A stretch of 64,000 nt of DNA from Rostratula benghalensis (Eukaryota; Chordata; Aves; Charadriiformes; Rostratulidae), in contig VXAI01000165.1 in assembly GCA_013399305.1 (NCBI GenBank), positions 806,360-870,359 of the forward strand, in the 5' to 3' direction. The notes under the pieces were generated by a model, which was not told where the DNA came from, ran no database searches, and saw only the letters and a program-made list of their open reading frames with translations. The number at the start of each line of letters is the position of its first letter. Positions within the stretch are counted from its first letter, which is position 1. Both the position numbers and the translations under genes were made by a program. Positions 35,901 to 49,316 of the stretch are shown here, piece by piece.

Positions 35901-37764
35901 AACCACTGGTGGTAGAAATTTAACAGTTGAACCCAGCACCCATGTCACTGGACAATGCTGGGTTTGGACACCATGGACATCAGCTCTGTGCTGCCTAAGG
36001 CTGCTAGGGACATGGTGTGCTCATCCCTCTGCATGCCTTTCAAACACATTCAAAGGCAAATATGAAATTGGGAAGGGCTTGCAAATCTCAAGGTCTCCAA
36101 GGGACTGAAGGTTCTTTTCCCAAAGGGGAAAGGCTGTAGATTCACTTGGAAATGTTGACTAGTGAATGAAGGTGTTGAAATAAGAAGTTTCTCTGGTTCA
36201 CTTCACTCCACTTCCTGTAGACAAATCACATCAACATGAATAGAGCCTGAGATGACACCTTTGCTGCCCGTCCGGCTGTAATAGGTCACCTCTAAGAGAA
36301 AAAGCTGGGAACACCAATTTTAGGTAATATTTCTTATATTTATATCAACACTGTGAGCTGCAGTGTTGCACACACATATCTTCACTACCTCATGCCCAGG
36401 TGCTGGACACATTTGTAGGAGGTGTGGAGAGCTGCATAACAAATCCCTCTGCTCTTAGCAGCTACAAGGGGAAATGAATGTAGACATGATGATGAGCTCT
36501 TGGTGAACTGAAAATAAAACCCGCTGAGGGGCTGAAGGAATATATCTCCTCCCAGTTTTCAGCGTAGGGGCCACCTTGCTTTCTGTGTCCTCCTGCTAAC
36601 CCAGGTCAGCATTGTGTAGGGGAAAGCACATCCATGCTGCAGCAGTTATTTTTATGCTGTCCTGCATCTGCTGTAAGAACCGGTCCTGGAAAAACATTTT
36701 GCTCTTGATTTTGTACAGCTCACCCAGTTTCGCCAGAGTTTATTTATAGAGAGGAAAAGGACACATGAAGAGCTCACTGGTCTCTCCAAGCTGGAACAAA
36801 TGTTTAACTGTACTTCTATTATTTTCATGCTGAATTATTTTAACTGAAATAAATGTTAACACAATCACCATAATGTGGAAAAACTTCAGCATTAAAAGAG
36901 ACCAGCCACAGTCAGTGGCAATAATTAACTGCCCCTCACATCTGCATCAATCCAGTTCAAGGTACAATTTAGGTGAAAGCATATGCTTATGCACATACAT
37001 ATATATGTGTGTACATACAAGTATGTGTAAATGTGTATATATAAATAGATATGTATGCATACAATAAATCATCAGCCATTCACCACCAGAGGGCAGGCAA
37101 AGTATATGTAAATCAGTTGTCCCATGGGTTCTCTGCATGTGTCAATGAGAGAATTTTTCAGCAGCCAGAAAGGAATTGTCAATGTTTTCCTTGACCATCT
37201 CCACTGACTTTCTTACCATGAATCTCAAGCCTTAAGACAACCTTATGTTGCACAATGCAATGGGTTTTTTTGCTTTGGTTTTTGTTGTTGTTGTTTTCGT
37301 TTCTTTGTTTAGAAATTCTCTGCATTTTTCCAGGATGAAATGAGCTGAGCTGAGCTGAGAGCAGGCCACCATGGGGTAACCACAGGGAGTGTCACATGTG
37401 AAAGGTGAGAGGCTTCCTTGGTTCTGTGGCTGAAAGAGGAATGGATGTTGTCACATGTGCATTCTGGAGAAAGGGGAGGGTCAGCAAGAGCTGTGTGCAT
37501 CTACTTTTCAGCAAGCATAAACTATTAATCAATTCACCGACCTACAGTCAAAAGCCTAGTCCCGTCTGGGGTGTGTTAAACATTTATCAAGACTGTCTTA
37601 CCCAACAGCTGAAAACAACAGAGATTCATATCAAGCAATGTTGATATGAACCAATAAACAATGTGGCCCCTCTTGCAGTCCTGAGTCCTAGGAAGAGCTT
37701 ATTTCATCTGTTAAGATATGAGGCATGCTAGCAGGAACTTGGACCCTCTGGACAAACTAGATAC

Positions 37765-37990
37765 CAGACTGGATATAAGGAAGACATTTTTTTTCCAATG
37801 AGGGTGGTGAGACACCGGTCCACGTTGCCCAGAGAAGTGGGAGATGCTCTATCCCTGGAAAAATTCAAGGTCAAGTTGGATAAGGCTCTGAGCAACCTGA
37901 TCTAGTTGAAGATATCCCTACTCATGGCGGGGTGGGGTGGGTGGCCTTTAAAAGTTCCTTTCCACTCAAACCATTCCGTGATTCTATGAC
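37765..37990 (+). repeat. CR1 LINE 3' fragment
   Basis: Plus-strand copy, from GATATAAGGAAGAC to CCATTCCGTGATTCTATGAC, with TTTCCAATGAGGGTGGTGAG inside. Confidence 0.87.
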
Positions 37991-40756
37991 AGGTATAATG
38001 AGCAAAGAAGAGTTTCTCTTCACTCACACTATGGAGAGGACAATAATACAGGAGCCTTGACATCACGAAGTAAATCCTACGAAGCATGGTCCTCCAACCA
38101 GGAGATCTTATGATATTGCACGGACAGACCTAGATTTGTTGTTTTGTGAGATCTGTAGGGATCGTTGTCTAAAATCTAGTGTCTTTGGCCTAAGTAGGAA
38201 AAGGGATGTACAGTCTAACCCCAGAAGCTACATTCCAACTTGCTTGCAAAGATCTTTGCAATTGTGAATAAGGAGATGCTTTATAAGGGGACAGACACTC
38301 CTCGGGGCAGGAATCCTGCTCAGTGCTTCTCTCAGTGAGGTGATAGATGTCAGTGCTTCGAAACAACAACAGAATGGCAGAATCACTTACAATGTTTCGT
38401 TAACACATTCAGAAATACCACCCCCAAGTGTCTTCTTCCAAGGCAATCTGCAAAGTATTTTAAGTCATTGATATGTCCAACCTGGGCAGGAAAGCTGGGA
38501 TTTATACAAGCAGGATGTATACCTATACCCACAACAAGCAAAAAATCCAGTTCTCCATTTCCTGACTGTGAGAGGGACTCATTTCCTTCAATTTTCAATC
38601 TGTGTCTGTATTAGTCACTCACCACTCCCTTCGTGTTCACAGGAGAAAGTAGGAGCTCCTTGTGGGTGACTCATCTGCTGGAGAATGAGATGAATCATGA
38701 GCAAGAAGAGCTTCCATTTCCCTCCATGATCTGCCAAAGGATATCAAGATCAGTGGTTTATTTGATGTCGACCTTGCAGATGTCTACATTTGATCCGAGA
38801 TAGCTCATCTTGCTCACCCATTACATCATGCTGGGTTTACGAATTTGTATAAAAAAAAGGAGACCAGGAATTTACTCAGATCTTCAGTGCTGCTGCTGTA
38901 GCTTCTTCTACTTGTATTTGAGAGGGGGCTGATCTGTGCTTCTGTATTCTCCATATTTCACCATTCCTGTGCACTAAACTTCCCAGTGGAAATACAGCCT
39001 GTACAATGGATCCAAAACTTTTTGCTGAGTGTATCCCACCTCCAAAATCTAGAAGATGTTCAGCATAGACTGAAATTTCCAGTGTTTTGGCCAAAGAGAC
39101 CAATGAACAGGACTAAAAAGGCATTTTTCAGATTGCTGCCCTATATCTGCTTTCTCTCTCCACTGAAATAACTCTAATGTTCTTTCCCCCATGTCCCCCA
39201 GTGTAGCCCCTGCTTCATTATTTGGTGAGAGTGGATTGTTAGATAGTGCAGGTACCTTTCTCCTCCTGTTCCACCTGAAGCACAGACTGTGCACAGGGAC
39301 TGCCATGATGTACTAGGTCAGCACAGCAAGAATGAAGCTAGGGCTTCCCTCCATACAAAAAACCCAAAATACATCATTGGGGGTGGGAGTTGAGATAACT
39401 CAAGAAAAGCCAACACACTGCAAAGGAAGCACAGACATTTTGGAAATAACCCAGAATCCAGCTGTGGGCTATAAAAAAAAATGCCTTCAATAAGTGATGA
39501 CGTAGTGATGGATCAAGGGGCTATGGGAAGGATCAAAGGGTTTAAGGAACATGACAAAAATAGAGCATTTCTAAGTCATTTCTTCTCTCCCTAGGACACG
39601 ATTGCAACTTTTCTTTTTTTCAGGGTTTGTCTGAAAAATCAGCTTAGAAGGATCTAAAGACAGGACGGATCACACTCTCAACCAACTGTGGTGAAACCCT
39701 TTTCCACAAGAGCTGAAAATTACCTGTTTTGTGATCAGCTTCAAGGCCTTGGGGATATAATGCCAGTAATGCCTTCATTATAGCTTCCCATCAGTAAGAC
39801 AGCACCTACCCAAAGTAAACACAGTGAAGAGGTGGAAAAAGAAGGGACAACAAAAAGGGAAAGAATGGACAATTTCAGTGGTGGTTGATTTTCACAAATT
39901 CTGAGTCAACCACTGGGTCAGAAAACAGCTTTCCTCTTCATTCTCCACTCTAAGGAAAATGATAAAAAGGAAGAAGAATTGATGATATTTCACATTTTGA
40001 ATGGAGTAAAGGATCTAAAGGGAGAAATGTGATCTTAACATCTCCAGCTCCACTAACAGAGACAGCAGATCAAACTGTTTGTGCAGCTTATTTGGCACGA
40101 CCAGAATCAGAAATCGTCCTGCTATTGCAGTGTCAGGCAGAGATAGGGGAAGTATTTGCAAGAGAAACCACATCAGACTCATCTGGTTTGCCATTTCAAG
40201 ATAAACCAGATTTCTCACATAGAACACAATTTCCTGAAGCTGTTGATAAAACTTGGGACGTTTCAAGCACAGGCTAGAGGACATTCCTGGAGATGGTGGG
40301 AGGTGGGCAGACAAAGCCCAGGGACACTTGTTCAATATGTGTTGGAAGCAGGCTGCCTCCAACTACCAGAGCTGGCAGGGCAAGTGCAAGGCAAAAGGTC
40401 TCAGCTTTTAATTTCATCTCTTCTCAAGGTACTCACCTGACAACTTTGCCTGCAAGTCATACCTCAAAGTCTCATTGGGCAACAGCGTAAGCCCACAGCC
40501 ATCAGAAAATAAAACTTGAGGACACTGCTGACAGTTTTTCCTCCCCACAATACAAACAGAGATTCCACTTGCCCTGTTTCCTCACCCCCTAAAAATGGTG
40601 GGACTCTCTGCAGCTCCTGCACTATGCTTTTTCTTGCTGGGGAGCATTGCTCACATGTTTTCCCTGTTCATTTTCTTTTACTGTCTCACTGCCCCATGTC
40701 CCGTGGACTGCTGCACTTGGCCATCAATTCCTCCCCAACTCTACTTGTGCTATGTT

Positions 40757-41865
40757 ATAGAATCATAGAATGGGTTGAGTTGGAAGGGATCTTTAAAGGT
40801 CACCTAGTCCAACCCCCGTGCCATGGGCAGGGACACCTCCCACTAGGCCCTTCCAACCTTAAACTCTTCCAGGGATGGGGCAGGCACAGCTTCTTTGGGC
40901 AACTTGGGTTAGTGTCTTATCAACAGTGAAGATTTTCTTTGTGGTATTTAACCTAAATCTTCCCTCTTTCAGTTTGAAGCCATTACTCTTTGCCCTGTCA
41001 CAACAGGTCCTGTGTGGCCCCATCTTCTTATAAAGCCCCCTTTAGGTACTACTGAAAGGCCACAATAAGGTGTCCTTAGAGCTTCCTCTTCTCCAGGCTG
41101 AACGCCCCCACCTCTCTCGGTCTGTTGTCACAGCAGAGGGGCTCCAGCCCTCCCAACATCTCCATGGCCTCCTCTGGCCCTGCTCCAACAGACCTATATC
41201 CTTTCTGTGCTAAGGCCACAGAGCTGGAGGCAGCACTGCAGGGAGGTTTCTCCCTAGAGCAGATCAGAGGGGCAGAATCCCTCCCCCTCTCACCCTGCTG
41301 GCCACACTGCCTGGGATGTAGCCCAGGATGCAGGGGGCTTTCTGCCCTGCCAGTGCACATTACCGGTTCATGTCCAGCTTTTCATCCACTAGTACACCCA
41401 AATCCATCTTGACAGGGCTGCTCTCAATCTCTTCATCCCCCAGCCTGTGTTGATAATGGAGGTTGCCCTGACTCAACTGCAGAACCCTGCACTTGGCCTT
41501 GTTGAACTTCCTGAAATTGCCATGGGCACAGTTCTCAAGCTTGCCCATGTCACTCTGGATAGTATCCAGTCCCTCAGGCATGTCAACCACACCACTCAGC
41601 TTGGTACCAATCCAAATCCATGTCATTTATGAAAGATATTAAACAGTGATGGTTCCAGTATGGACTTCTGAGGGACACCACTTGCCACTGTCTCCATTTG
41701 GACATCAAGCCATTGACCACTACTCTCTGGATGTGACCATCCAACCAGTTCCTCATCCACTGAACAGTCCACCCACCCTACCCATAGCTCTCACATTTAG
41801 AGAGAAGGATGCTGTGGGGGATCGTGTCAAAGGCCTTATAGAAATTCATATAGATGACATCCATA
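40757..41865 (-). mobile_element. CR1 LINE, about 1.1 kb, with ORF2 remnants
   Basis: The minus strand carries decayed reverse transcriptase sequence ([20 protein letters not shown], then [16 protein letters not shown]), then the region before the 3' end, and finishes CATTCTATGATTCTAT at 40757. Stops and shifts make it inactive. The 5' truncation point is uncertain, near 41865. Confidence 0.88.
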
Positions 41866-42803
41866 GCTCTTCAGGTCTCCTGCAGACTCTCACTCTGCGT
41901 AAGAGTCACCTTATCACCAAAGTCACCTCATCTAAAGCCTGTGGTGGTACCTACTCATCCTGGGAGTTTCAACAGTATTTGCCATTCCAAGTGATGTACA
42001 ACATCCCTCAAGCACTCCGCAAAGTCTCGAGCACCATTATGTGCTCATTCCATTTTCTAGTACTCCATCAAGCAGTGCCTGGAAACAGGCAGCTACTCAA
42101 GTGACAAGAAGAGCCAGGACTCTGCCCGTCCTGCAAATCAGTATCCCGTAGTGTGAACACAGCTGACTGCTTCGTAGCTAGTTGTAAGTGGAGTTGTCTG
42201 CATGTTGCAATGACAATATTTTCAAGGCCCAAGGCCAGGTGGACCTGAGGAAGATTATAGCTGGTACCAAAGAGGACTAAGCCAGACCTGGTCCAGAGAG
42301 ATATCAAGAGCAGCATCTTCCTCCAGGACAAATAAAGACACAGTGCCTGAGAGATGTCGGTATGATATGTTGAGTCTGAGATGGGACAGGAAGCAGAGCT
42401 AATCTGGTGACCAGGAGGACCCCCCTCTATCCTGCTCCACCACCAACAGGACAAAGGCAAGCCAAAATCCCAGAGTGTAAAGCATAGTCACACTCCCAGT
42501 GGCAAACTTTCCTGAACAACGGCAGGAACAGAAAAAGAGTGGCCAGAGCAAAGGTCTTGGCCCTCTTCTTCCTCGTGTTTTTTTTTTTTTTTTTTACAAG
42601 AACAGACTATAATCAGAGCCAGAGGAAATGGAGCATAAATATCAAACTTTGTTTAGTCTGGGGAAATATAATTTGTAATTGGAGATGGGCATCCTGTTGA
42701 CAAGACCCATCCTATTTTAAGCATGAGGTGAGCACGCTTTCAACCTCTCATCTTTTGCAAGTCATTAAATCTGCCAGTTCCTCTCTGCCTGGCTGGTTTC
42801 ATT

Positions 42804-42986
42804 TTTCCTTTCCTTTCCTTTCCTTTCCTTTCCTTTCCTTTCCTTTCCTTTCCTTTCCTTTCCTTTCCTTTCCTTTCCTTTCCTTTCCTTTCCTNTTTCC
42901 TTTCCTTTCCTTTCCTTTCCTTTCCTTTCCTTTCCTTTCCTTTCCTTTCCTTTCCTTTCCTTTCCTTTCCTTTCCTTTCCTTTCCT
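42804..42986. repeat. (TTTCC)n microsatellite, about 36 units
   Basis: An almost perfect pentanucleotide array of 183 bases, with one undetermined base (N) at 42895 where the register changes slightly. One strand is all pyrimidine and the other all purine. Length is likely polymorphic and possibly misassembled at the N. The open frames through it are artefacts. Confidence 0.98.
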
Positions 42987-44557
42987 CTTCTTTTTGTGTG
43001 ATTTCTGAAAAACAACTGAGCTAATGTCACTGAAGATAATGATGCTTATACTGGCAGTGATGTCTTGGAGCATCTCAGTAGTGCGAGTTTTGCTTTCTAT
43101 TTATGCACTTCTCCTTGTCTCCATGCCAGCCCCACTGGCCAACCTTACTCACCTCTCCCATGGAAGAGTGGGAATCCCATGAGACTTGGAGGGGCTGGAC
43201 ATGGCCCAGGGTTGATCTTGTGTGACCAGCACTGCCATGTGGCCCTCTTTTTGAAGTGAAATTTGCCGGTTACCACATCCTGCTGCCCCGGTGTGGAGGC
43301 GTGCAGGATTTGTGCGTGGCAGGTACCAGCAGAAATCATTGCAGGATTGCTGTTCATAAGCAATTTTGGAGGCATGATGCTACAAGTCTTCAGGGTGTGG
43401 CGTCCCTCCTGGTGTCCTCAGGTTCTTTCATGGGGTTTGCATGGGTACATTGACACTGTCAGATAACTTGGCTACCCACAGTCAACCACATTGTGGGTTA
43501 GTTCTCTCAAGGGTGCCCATCCCCATCAAACCAGCTTGCTCCCTCCAAGCAGGGTGTAGCTCTGGGGTTTCCTTCAGGGCCTGCATCAGGTTTGGCTTCT
43601 TTTGCACCTCCTGCACTATCCTGGAAGGCTTTACACACTGTCTTCAAATTATTCAAGGCACTCTGAAAGAAAAATAACAGTGAAACCACGACCTTCAGGG
43701 AGGTGGGGACACTGCACAAAGCTAGATGTCCGAGTGCTGGGTACCCGGACATAGGCAACTTGAGCTGGAGAGGAGCCAGGTCTGCACAGATAAGGCCAGG
43801 GATCACTACTCCCTGGGAGACTCATCTTTATTGGGAGAGATGTAACTGGAGAAGCATCAACACTCAGGTGTCACTGGGAATCAGCCATAGGTTGACCCAA
43901 GTCTTCTGCGGCCCATACACCAGACATGGAAATCTCACAACAGCAAGATCTGTGGGAATAATTACTTCTGCTTGCATATGAGTCTGAAATTTATTGTCAG
44001 GAGATTTTCTTTCTGTGATAGGCCACTTTTCTATTAGCTAAGCCATGTATTAGTTGGAACATATAATTGTACTCCTGTCTCTAATCAGCAGGTCCACTGT
44101 TGTCCACCAGGCTTGGATGCTCTGACGTCAGGTTGGCCTGGCATGGTGACAGGAAGAGATAGAATATGCCCTTGTACCTGAGTGAAGTCTCTTTGTGGGC
44201 TAGTCCCAGCCAAATAAGCTATGAGGGAGCAACAGGCGAGTTTCAGCTTGGGTGGGAGGTGTGAGCATCAACACATCAATGTCAAGCTCATGCCAAATGC
44301 CACAGTGCAGTTGTATTCACTAGGCATGGTTCCACAAGATGAAGCAAGACTGGACAGTTAGTTTAGGCATTCCATGGAGGGGGCAAACACAACCTTGAGA
44401 TCATAAACTCACTCCTCAGAACTGCCCAATGTACCTTGAAAGCACCAATCTGAGGACATTGATAAAGGTTTGGGGACTGCTGCGCAAAAGTGAGCTTCTC
44501 CATTGGGATCTGCTGCAGTTACCGGCACTAGTCAGTAGGAGATCATTTAGTTCAAAG

Positions 44558-44795
44558 GATCATAGAATTGTCTAGGTTGGAAGGATCCTTTAAGATCATC
44601 TAAGTTCAACCACCAACCTAACTCTGACAAAAAACCACCACCAAACCATGTCACTAAGCACTATGTTAACCCATCTTTTAAATACCTCCAGGGATGGTGC
44701 CTCAACTACTTTCCTGGGCAGCCCATTCCAATGCTTAATAACCCTTTCAGTGTAAATTCTTTTCCTAACATCTAATCTGAAACTCCCCAATACTT
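44558..44795 (-). repeat. CR1 LINE 3' fragment
   Basis: Plus strand begins GATCATAGAATTGTCTAGG and TTGGAAGGATCC. Minus translation shows [19 protein letters not shown]. It is of the same subfamily as the short copy at 53433-53515. Confidence 0.88.
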
Positions 44796-46223
44796 CCTAA
44801 TCATTAAGCCTTCAATAAATACATGTTTACAGATATACATGCACACAGGCAACAGCGATCGCAGTAATAAAATCATTATTGTTTACTTCTTGATCGTTAC
44901 GTACACACTACTGTTAAATTTATTGCCCTTGTTACATACTTATTGCAACAACATGTGCAAAGTATATTTACCACAACATTTAACGAACCACATCTTTCAC
45001 ATCTGTGGATGTTTTCATCTTGAGCCTCCTAGTGTGCTGCAGCATCTGAAGTAACTACGACTCACAGGAGCCGGTGTGCTACAGAAAATGAGCAGTAATC
45101 TATTGCAGAGGAGCAAGGGGAGGCTGGGGGACAGCATATGTTTAGCAGAATCCACAAATCTGCTTGGCCCATGGTATAAAAGGAAATGGCTTTTATCTGA
45201 TTTTATTAAGAAGATCCAGGAAAAAGACAGAATTGATGCTCTCCAGGAGAAGGGAGACAGCACCCTGGGTTTTTTTTGGAGAAAATCATTGCCCATCATT
45301 GCACATCTTGGTACAAAAGGCAGAACACATGATGCTGAAGCCAAACTTCTCCTCCAATGGGCAGGTCACTCAGTGGAGGTGTTCCTCATGGACCTAGGGG
45401 AGAAGGTGGGAGGTTTGCAGTGGTCCTGGTTGGGGTTCCCTGGTGAGGTTGCCCAGGGGAAGTCGGGTCCTGGTTGGTGAAGCCAAGACTCAGTTTATGC
45501 CTAAGACACATGGTCAGGAGCTGGAAAAACCCTCCCAGAGGTTTGTACACCTGCAAACTTACGCATGGAGCCAGCGGACACTTACCCAGGCACTTCTGAG
45601 CAGAAGTGGACAACACGCAGGCGTCCCATTACTTCTGAAGTAAAAGGGAGTTTCACAACTGAGGAAAAGAAAATGAAGGTCTGTCCTCTTGTCCTTTTTG
45701 GAAGGCATTAATGTTATTACCCACTAAAGCATTAAATTGAATTTATCCTTTACTCCAGGGATGCATTTGGTCATCCCAGCGCTGTTCCATGAAGACGCAC
45801 CTGAGCTGTTGGGACACCCAAGGCAATATATTCGTCTTATTATGGAGATTTCTTCCAAAATACCTTTTTCCTGTACACCCCATCATTCTGAGACACGGAG
45901 TTTTAGGTTTGCAGGCAGTGACTTACTCCAGCCCTGGCGAGACCTGTCCCCAAGCACCTGCAAGTCCCCCATAGCTGAAAGCCACACACTCACATCTGTG
46001 GGACAGGCACAGTGAACTTCAGAGAAACAAGCATGCGTCCCCAAAGCCTGTGGAGGGGATTTTTTGTGCTATTCACAGACTTGTTTCATGTGTCAATGCG
46101 AGAGGAGCGTAATTACCAGCTGAGAAACTGCAGGAAATAAGCCAAGGTTGAGTGAACGAAATGGAAAATAAAGAGAAGCACAGAGGACACACACATTTAA
46201 AAACTATTACGGAGGTATGTATT

Positions 46224-46255
46224 CACGTGCTCATGAGAGCCTGGGAATATATAAG
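46224..46255 (+). promoter_or_regulatory. LRRC32: candidate promoter: E-box and TATA box
   Basis: CACGTG at 46224-46229 is followed by TATATAAG at 46248-46255. A start about 25-30 bases downstream (near 46280) would give an exon ending at the consensus donor 46531/46532. Assignment to LRRC32 is inference from strand and distance. No coding evidence is involved. Confidence 0.35.
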
Positions 46256-46279
46256 AGCTCATGACTGTGAAGGAATGAA

Positions 46280-46531
46280 TTCAAGGACCAGTCTATGGGG
46301 AGTATTTTTTTTTTTTTCCCTGTGACTTCAAACTTCTCTCAGAGCTCGCAGAGTTTTAGTCAGCTGGCATGCAACAGAGGTACGACTTCCCCAAGGAAAC
46401 TCTTCCTCGACTTGCGCTGGAAAGGCTGCTGGGAGAGTCCGGGAGGCAGAAGGCTGCAAGCAGGGGCGAATCCTCCTCCTCTTCCTCCTCCTCCTTTTCT
46501 TCCTCCTCCTCCTCCTCCAGCCACAGAGCAG
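46280..46531 (+). other. LRRC32: candidate non-coding first exon of LRRC32
   Basis: The segment from the predicted start to CCACAGAGCAG, followed by donor GTACGT, is richer in GC and CpG than the flanks, and CpG richness continues to about 46620. The purine/pyrimidine CCT array at 46471-46518 lies within it. Mammalian LRRC32 also begins with a 5' non-coding exon several kilobases before the signal-peptide exon. The nearest downstream acceptor of a known gene is the LRRC32 signal-peptide exon at 56140. Confidence 0.3.
46471..46518. repeat. imperfect (TCC)n array
   Basis: A pyrimidine-only stretch of TCC units interrupted by CTTC and TTTTCTTC. It lies inside the candidate LRRC32 first exon. 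A 116-codon open frame on the opposite strand owes its glycine run to this repeat. Confidence 0.9.
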
Positions 46532-48904
46532 GTACGTGGAGACGCGTGTGAAAACCGGGAGCCTGCTGGAAAGTTGAGCTTTCGCCGGCAGGAGAGACGG
46601 GGGCTCCGGTGACTTAGAGCTGCAGCCTTTAAAAATAACACAGATGAGGAAGGTACTGTATAAATAAAATATAGTATGTTTACGAATAGGCTGAGGAAAG
46701 GACTAAACACACTGTGTAGAGGGCTCTAATGCACACAGCTGTATATTTAATCCATCAGGGACTTGCACTGCAGCGAGTGAGATCCTTTATGTTAAGGAGG
46801 CACTGGTTAGTTTATAACCATACAGTTGTCATATGTCTGCTTTGCTATTATTCTCTGTGTTTACAGTAGTGGAAGAAGGGGACATGTGGTTGTGGGGCTT
46901 TGTTGTTTGGGTTTTTTTTCCCCCTTTCTTCGCAGGACTTTAGTCTATTTATGGTGTTACTGCATTAGAACGCCCTGTACCAGGAGTGCTGCAGAGCTCA
47001 GCATCGTGTGCTGATTAAACCTTGCTCCCCCAGCTCTCCGACACCAAATCCTAGCACAGCCTTGGGCAAATCACACAGTCCCTGAGGCAAAAAAACCCCA
47101 AAAACCCCAAAAATGCTCTTTGGCTTGTCTGCTCTTCTTACTGTCTGCGCTGTCTTTGAACTCTCCCTTCTAGAGCACAAGGTGTGAGATGGCAGGGTTA
47201 TTTTCCTGCTCTAAAGATCCTGACAGCTTGAATGTCACCTTGGGTAAGCGGTGACTTACCGATAGTGTCTCACTGCACCTGGACTGTTAGGACGAGAAAT
47301 TAATGTTTAGACAATATTTGGAAAGAGTAAAGTTTCAGAAAATCCTAGTTTATGTAAAAGCCATAGATTGTTTTCTAAAGCCAGATCCTGATGTATTTTT
47401 GATAAAAGTACAAACACATTTCCCTTAATTAGAAGGCAAAGTTTGGCTTTTCACGACCGTGGAAATCTGGGGGTTTGTTTTTTTGGTTTTTTTTGTTTTT
47501 TGCTAGGATGTCATCATTTCAACCTTAGGACCATATTATTCTAAAATGCTTGAAATCCTTTAGTTTTCAGTAACAAAAATTTACTACCAGGTACCTCTTT
47601 CTGAAGCAGGCAGTTACAGTGTAGTGACTGTATCAGTACTTGGCCTTTTAGTGATAAAGAGATGGGTGGATTCGAGGCTGGGGGGCGGGGGTGTGGGGTG
47701 GCTATCAGTATCATACAAGTCAAATCTATCACAAATAATTTCTCTCACTTCATTTTATCTCTTGTTGGATCGCATAAATCGGGTGCTCCTTTTCTCAAAC
47801 ACTGACTTCTCTGCTGAATTGTAAACCAATTTCTCTTTTTTCTGGGCTGCACTTAGATTAAATCCAGTGAGGAAAAGTCCTGTTTTGGTTCTTGGATTTG
47901 AGTTTCTCCAGGAATTTGGTTCTCCAGGAAGAGCATTTCATGTTCAAATAGTTTAATCTTCAAATGCCACTTTACATCAGTTTTTGTTGACGGAAATGCT
48001 TTCATTTTCCCATCCACTGCTATCCCTTTGCCCAGCCCCTCACCACCAGGATGGTGGGTTTCACATAATTCTCATTGGTTTTCATATTTTCTCCTGGATA
48101 AAGGAGTAAAAAAATCAAAACAAATGTTAATAATATAGGGGAACTGGATAAACCCTATGTGTCCAATTAATTAGAAAGGAGGAAAGCCACACTGGGATTA
48201 CAGGAGATGTAAGAGTCCCTATTTTGGTGTGTGGACTTGACACCAGAGAGGCAGAAGGCAGAAGGCTGCCTCTGCCCTTGAGAGACCAAGCATAGTTCAG
48301 ATGGCAGGAGCAAACCAAAACAGGAGAAGCAGCTCCTGGAGATGTCATAGGGTCTCAGGAGTTGGACCTGTGCCTCCTTCTCAGAGGCTGTGGCTGAAGA
48401 TGGCATGGACTATTTATTTTTTAATAGGATTAATATTAATGTTGTCTCCAGCTCCCTGGTGGGATGAATCACCAGGGAGGTATTCCAGTCCAAAGGGAGC
48501 AAGACTTGTCCCCCTCCTGCCCTTGCAGTTCAGGCCCACTTTCTAAGGCAGGAGCTTGTTTAGTTTACTTCTCTGGAGAATTTGATTCATGCAGATCAAC
48601 ACAGGACTTGGTCCCAAAAGCAGTGCCTTAGAAAGCAGCAGCCTTATGGATGGACAGGCTCCAAAAGGTCTGGAGGTTCAAGACGCATAATCGGCAAGAC
48701 ATATTCTTGTTTTTTCCAAAACCCTTGGGAACTTGTAGCAGATCACAGACTAGCTGGTGAGAGCCAGTGGCTGGGATTTGCTTTTCCTTCTTGCTCGGGC
48801 CAGGCTCAGAAGAGGGTTTTGTTGGAGAGGAGAGGTCTGATGAGGTGACCACCAGCCCTCATCCCCACAGGATTCCTCACCTTGATGAGGGGTGAAATCT
48901 GGCT

Positions 48905-49316
48905 GAAGTTGTGAGAAACCTCTCCTATGAAGATTGGCTGAGAGAGCTGAGGTTGTTCAGCCTGGAGAAGAGAAGGCTCTGGGGAGACCTAAGAGCAGCC
49001 TTCCAATACCTGAAGGGAGCCTACAGGAGAGCTGGAGAGGAACTCTTTGTCAGGGAATGTAGTGACAGGACAAGGGGTAGCAGCTTTAAATTGTAAGAGG
49101 GAAGATTTAGATTAAATATCAGAAAGAAATTGTTTCCTGTGAGGGTGGTGAGACACTGGAACAAGCTGCCCCATCCCTGGAAGTGTTTAAGGCCAGGCTG
49201 GATGGGGCTTTGAGCAACCTGGTCTGGTGGGAGGTGTCCCTGCCCATGGCAGGGGGGTTGGAACTTGATGATCTTTAAGGTCCCTTCCAACTCTAACCAT
49301 TCTATGATTCTATGAA
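48905..49316 (+). repeat. CR1 LINE 3' fragment
   Basis: Plus-strand copy: GAGCTGAGGTTGTTCAGCCT, then GAGGGTGGTGAGACACTGGA, ending CCATTCTATGATTCTATGA. It is a relatively well kept 3' end of about 410 bases. Confidence 0.9.

Larger units (their letters stand above)
23155..46223. other. intergenic region between the cyclase gene and LRRC32
   Basis: About 23 kb without a recognisable coding exon. It contains CR1 copies near 29550, 32431, 37765, 40757 and 44558, a large TTTCC microsatellite at 42804-42986, and an AT-rich hairpin near 28087. Near 34330-34620 CpG dinucleotides are locally more frequent than around it, possibly a regulatory element, but no motif set supports that. The open frames here are short, lack known domains and overlap repeats or one another. 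Confidence 0.7.

Noticed and set aside
42728..43073. Repetitive open frames across the TTTCC array
   Set aside because: A pentanucleotide without stops is open in several frames. No start context or homologue supports a protein.
46295..46710. Open frames of 105 and 116 codons over the TCC array
   Set aside because: Low-complexity Ser/Pro or Gly runs come from the repeat. There is no family similarity, and the region reads better as a promoter and untranslated exon.
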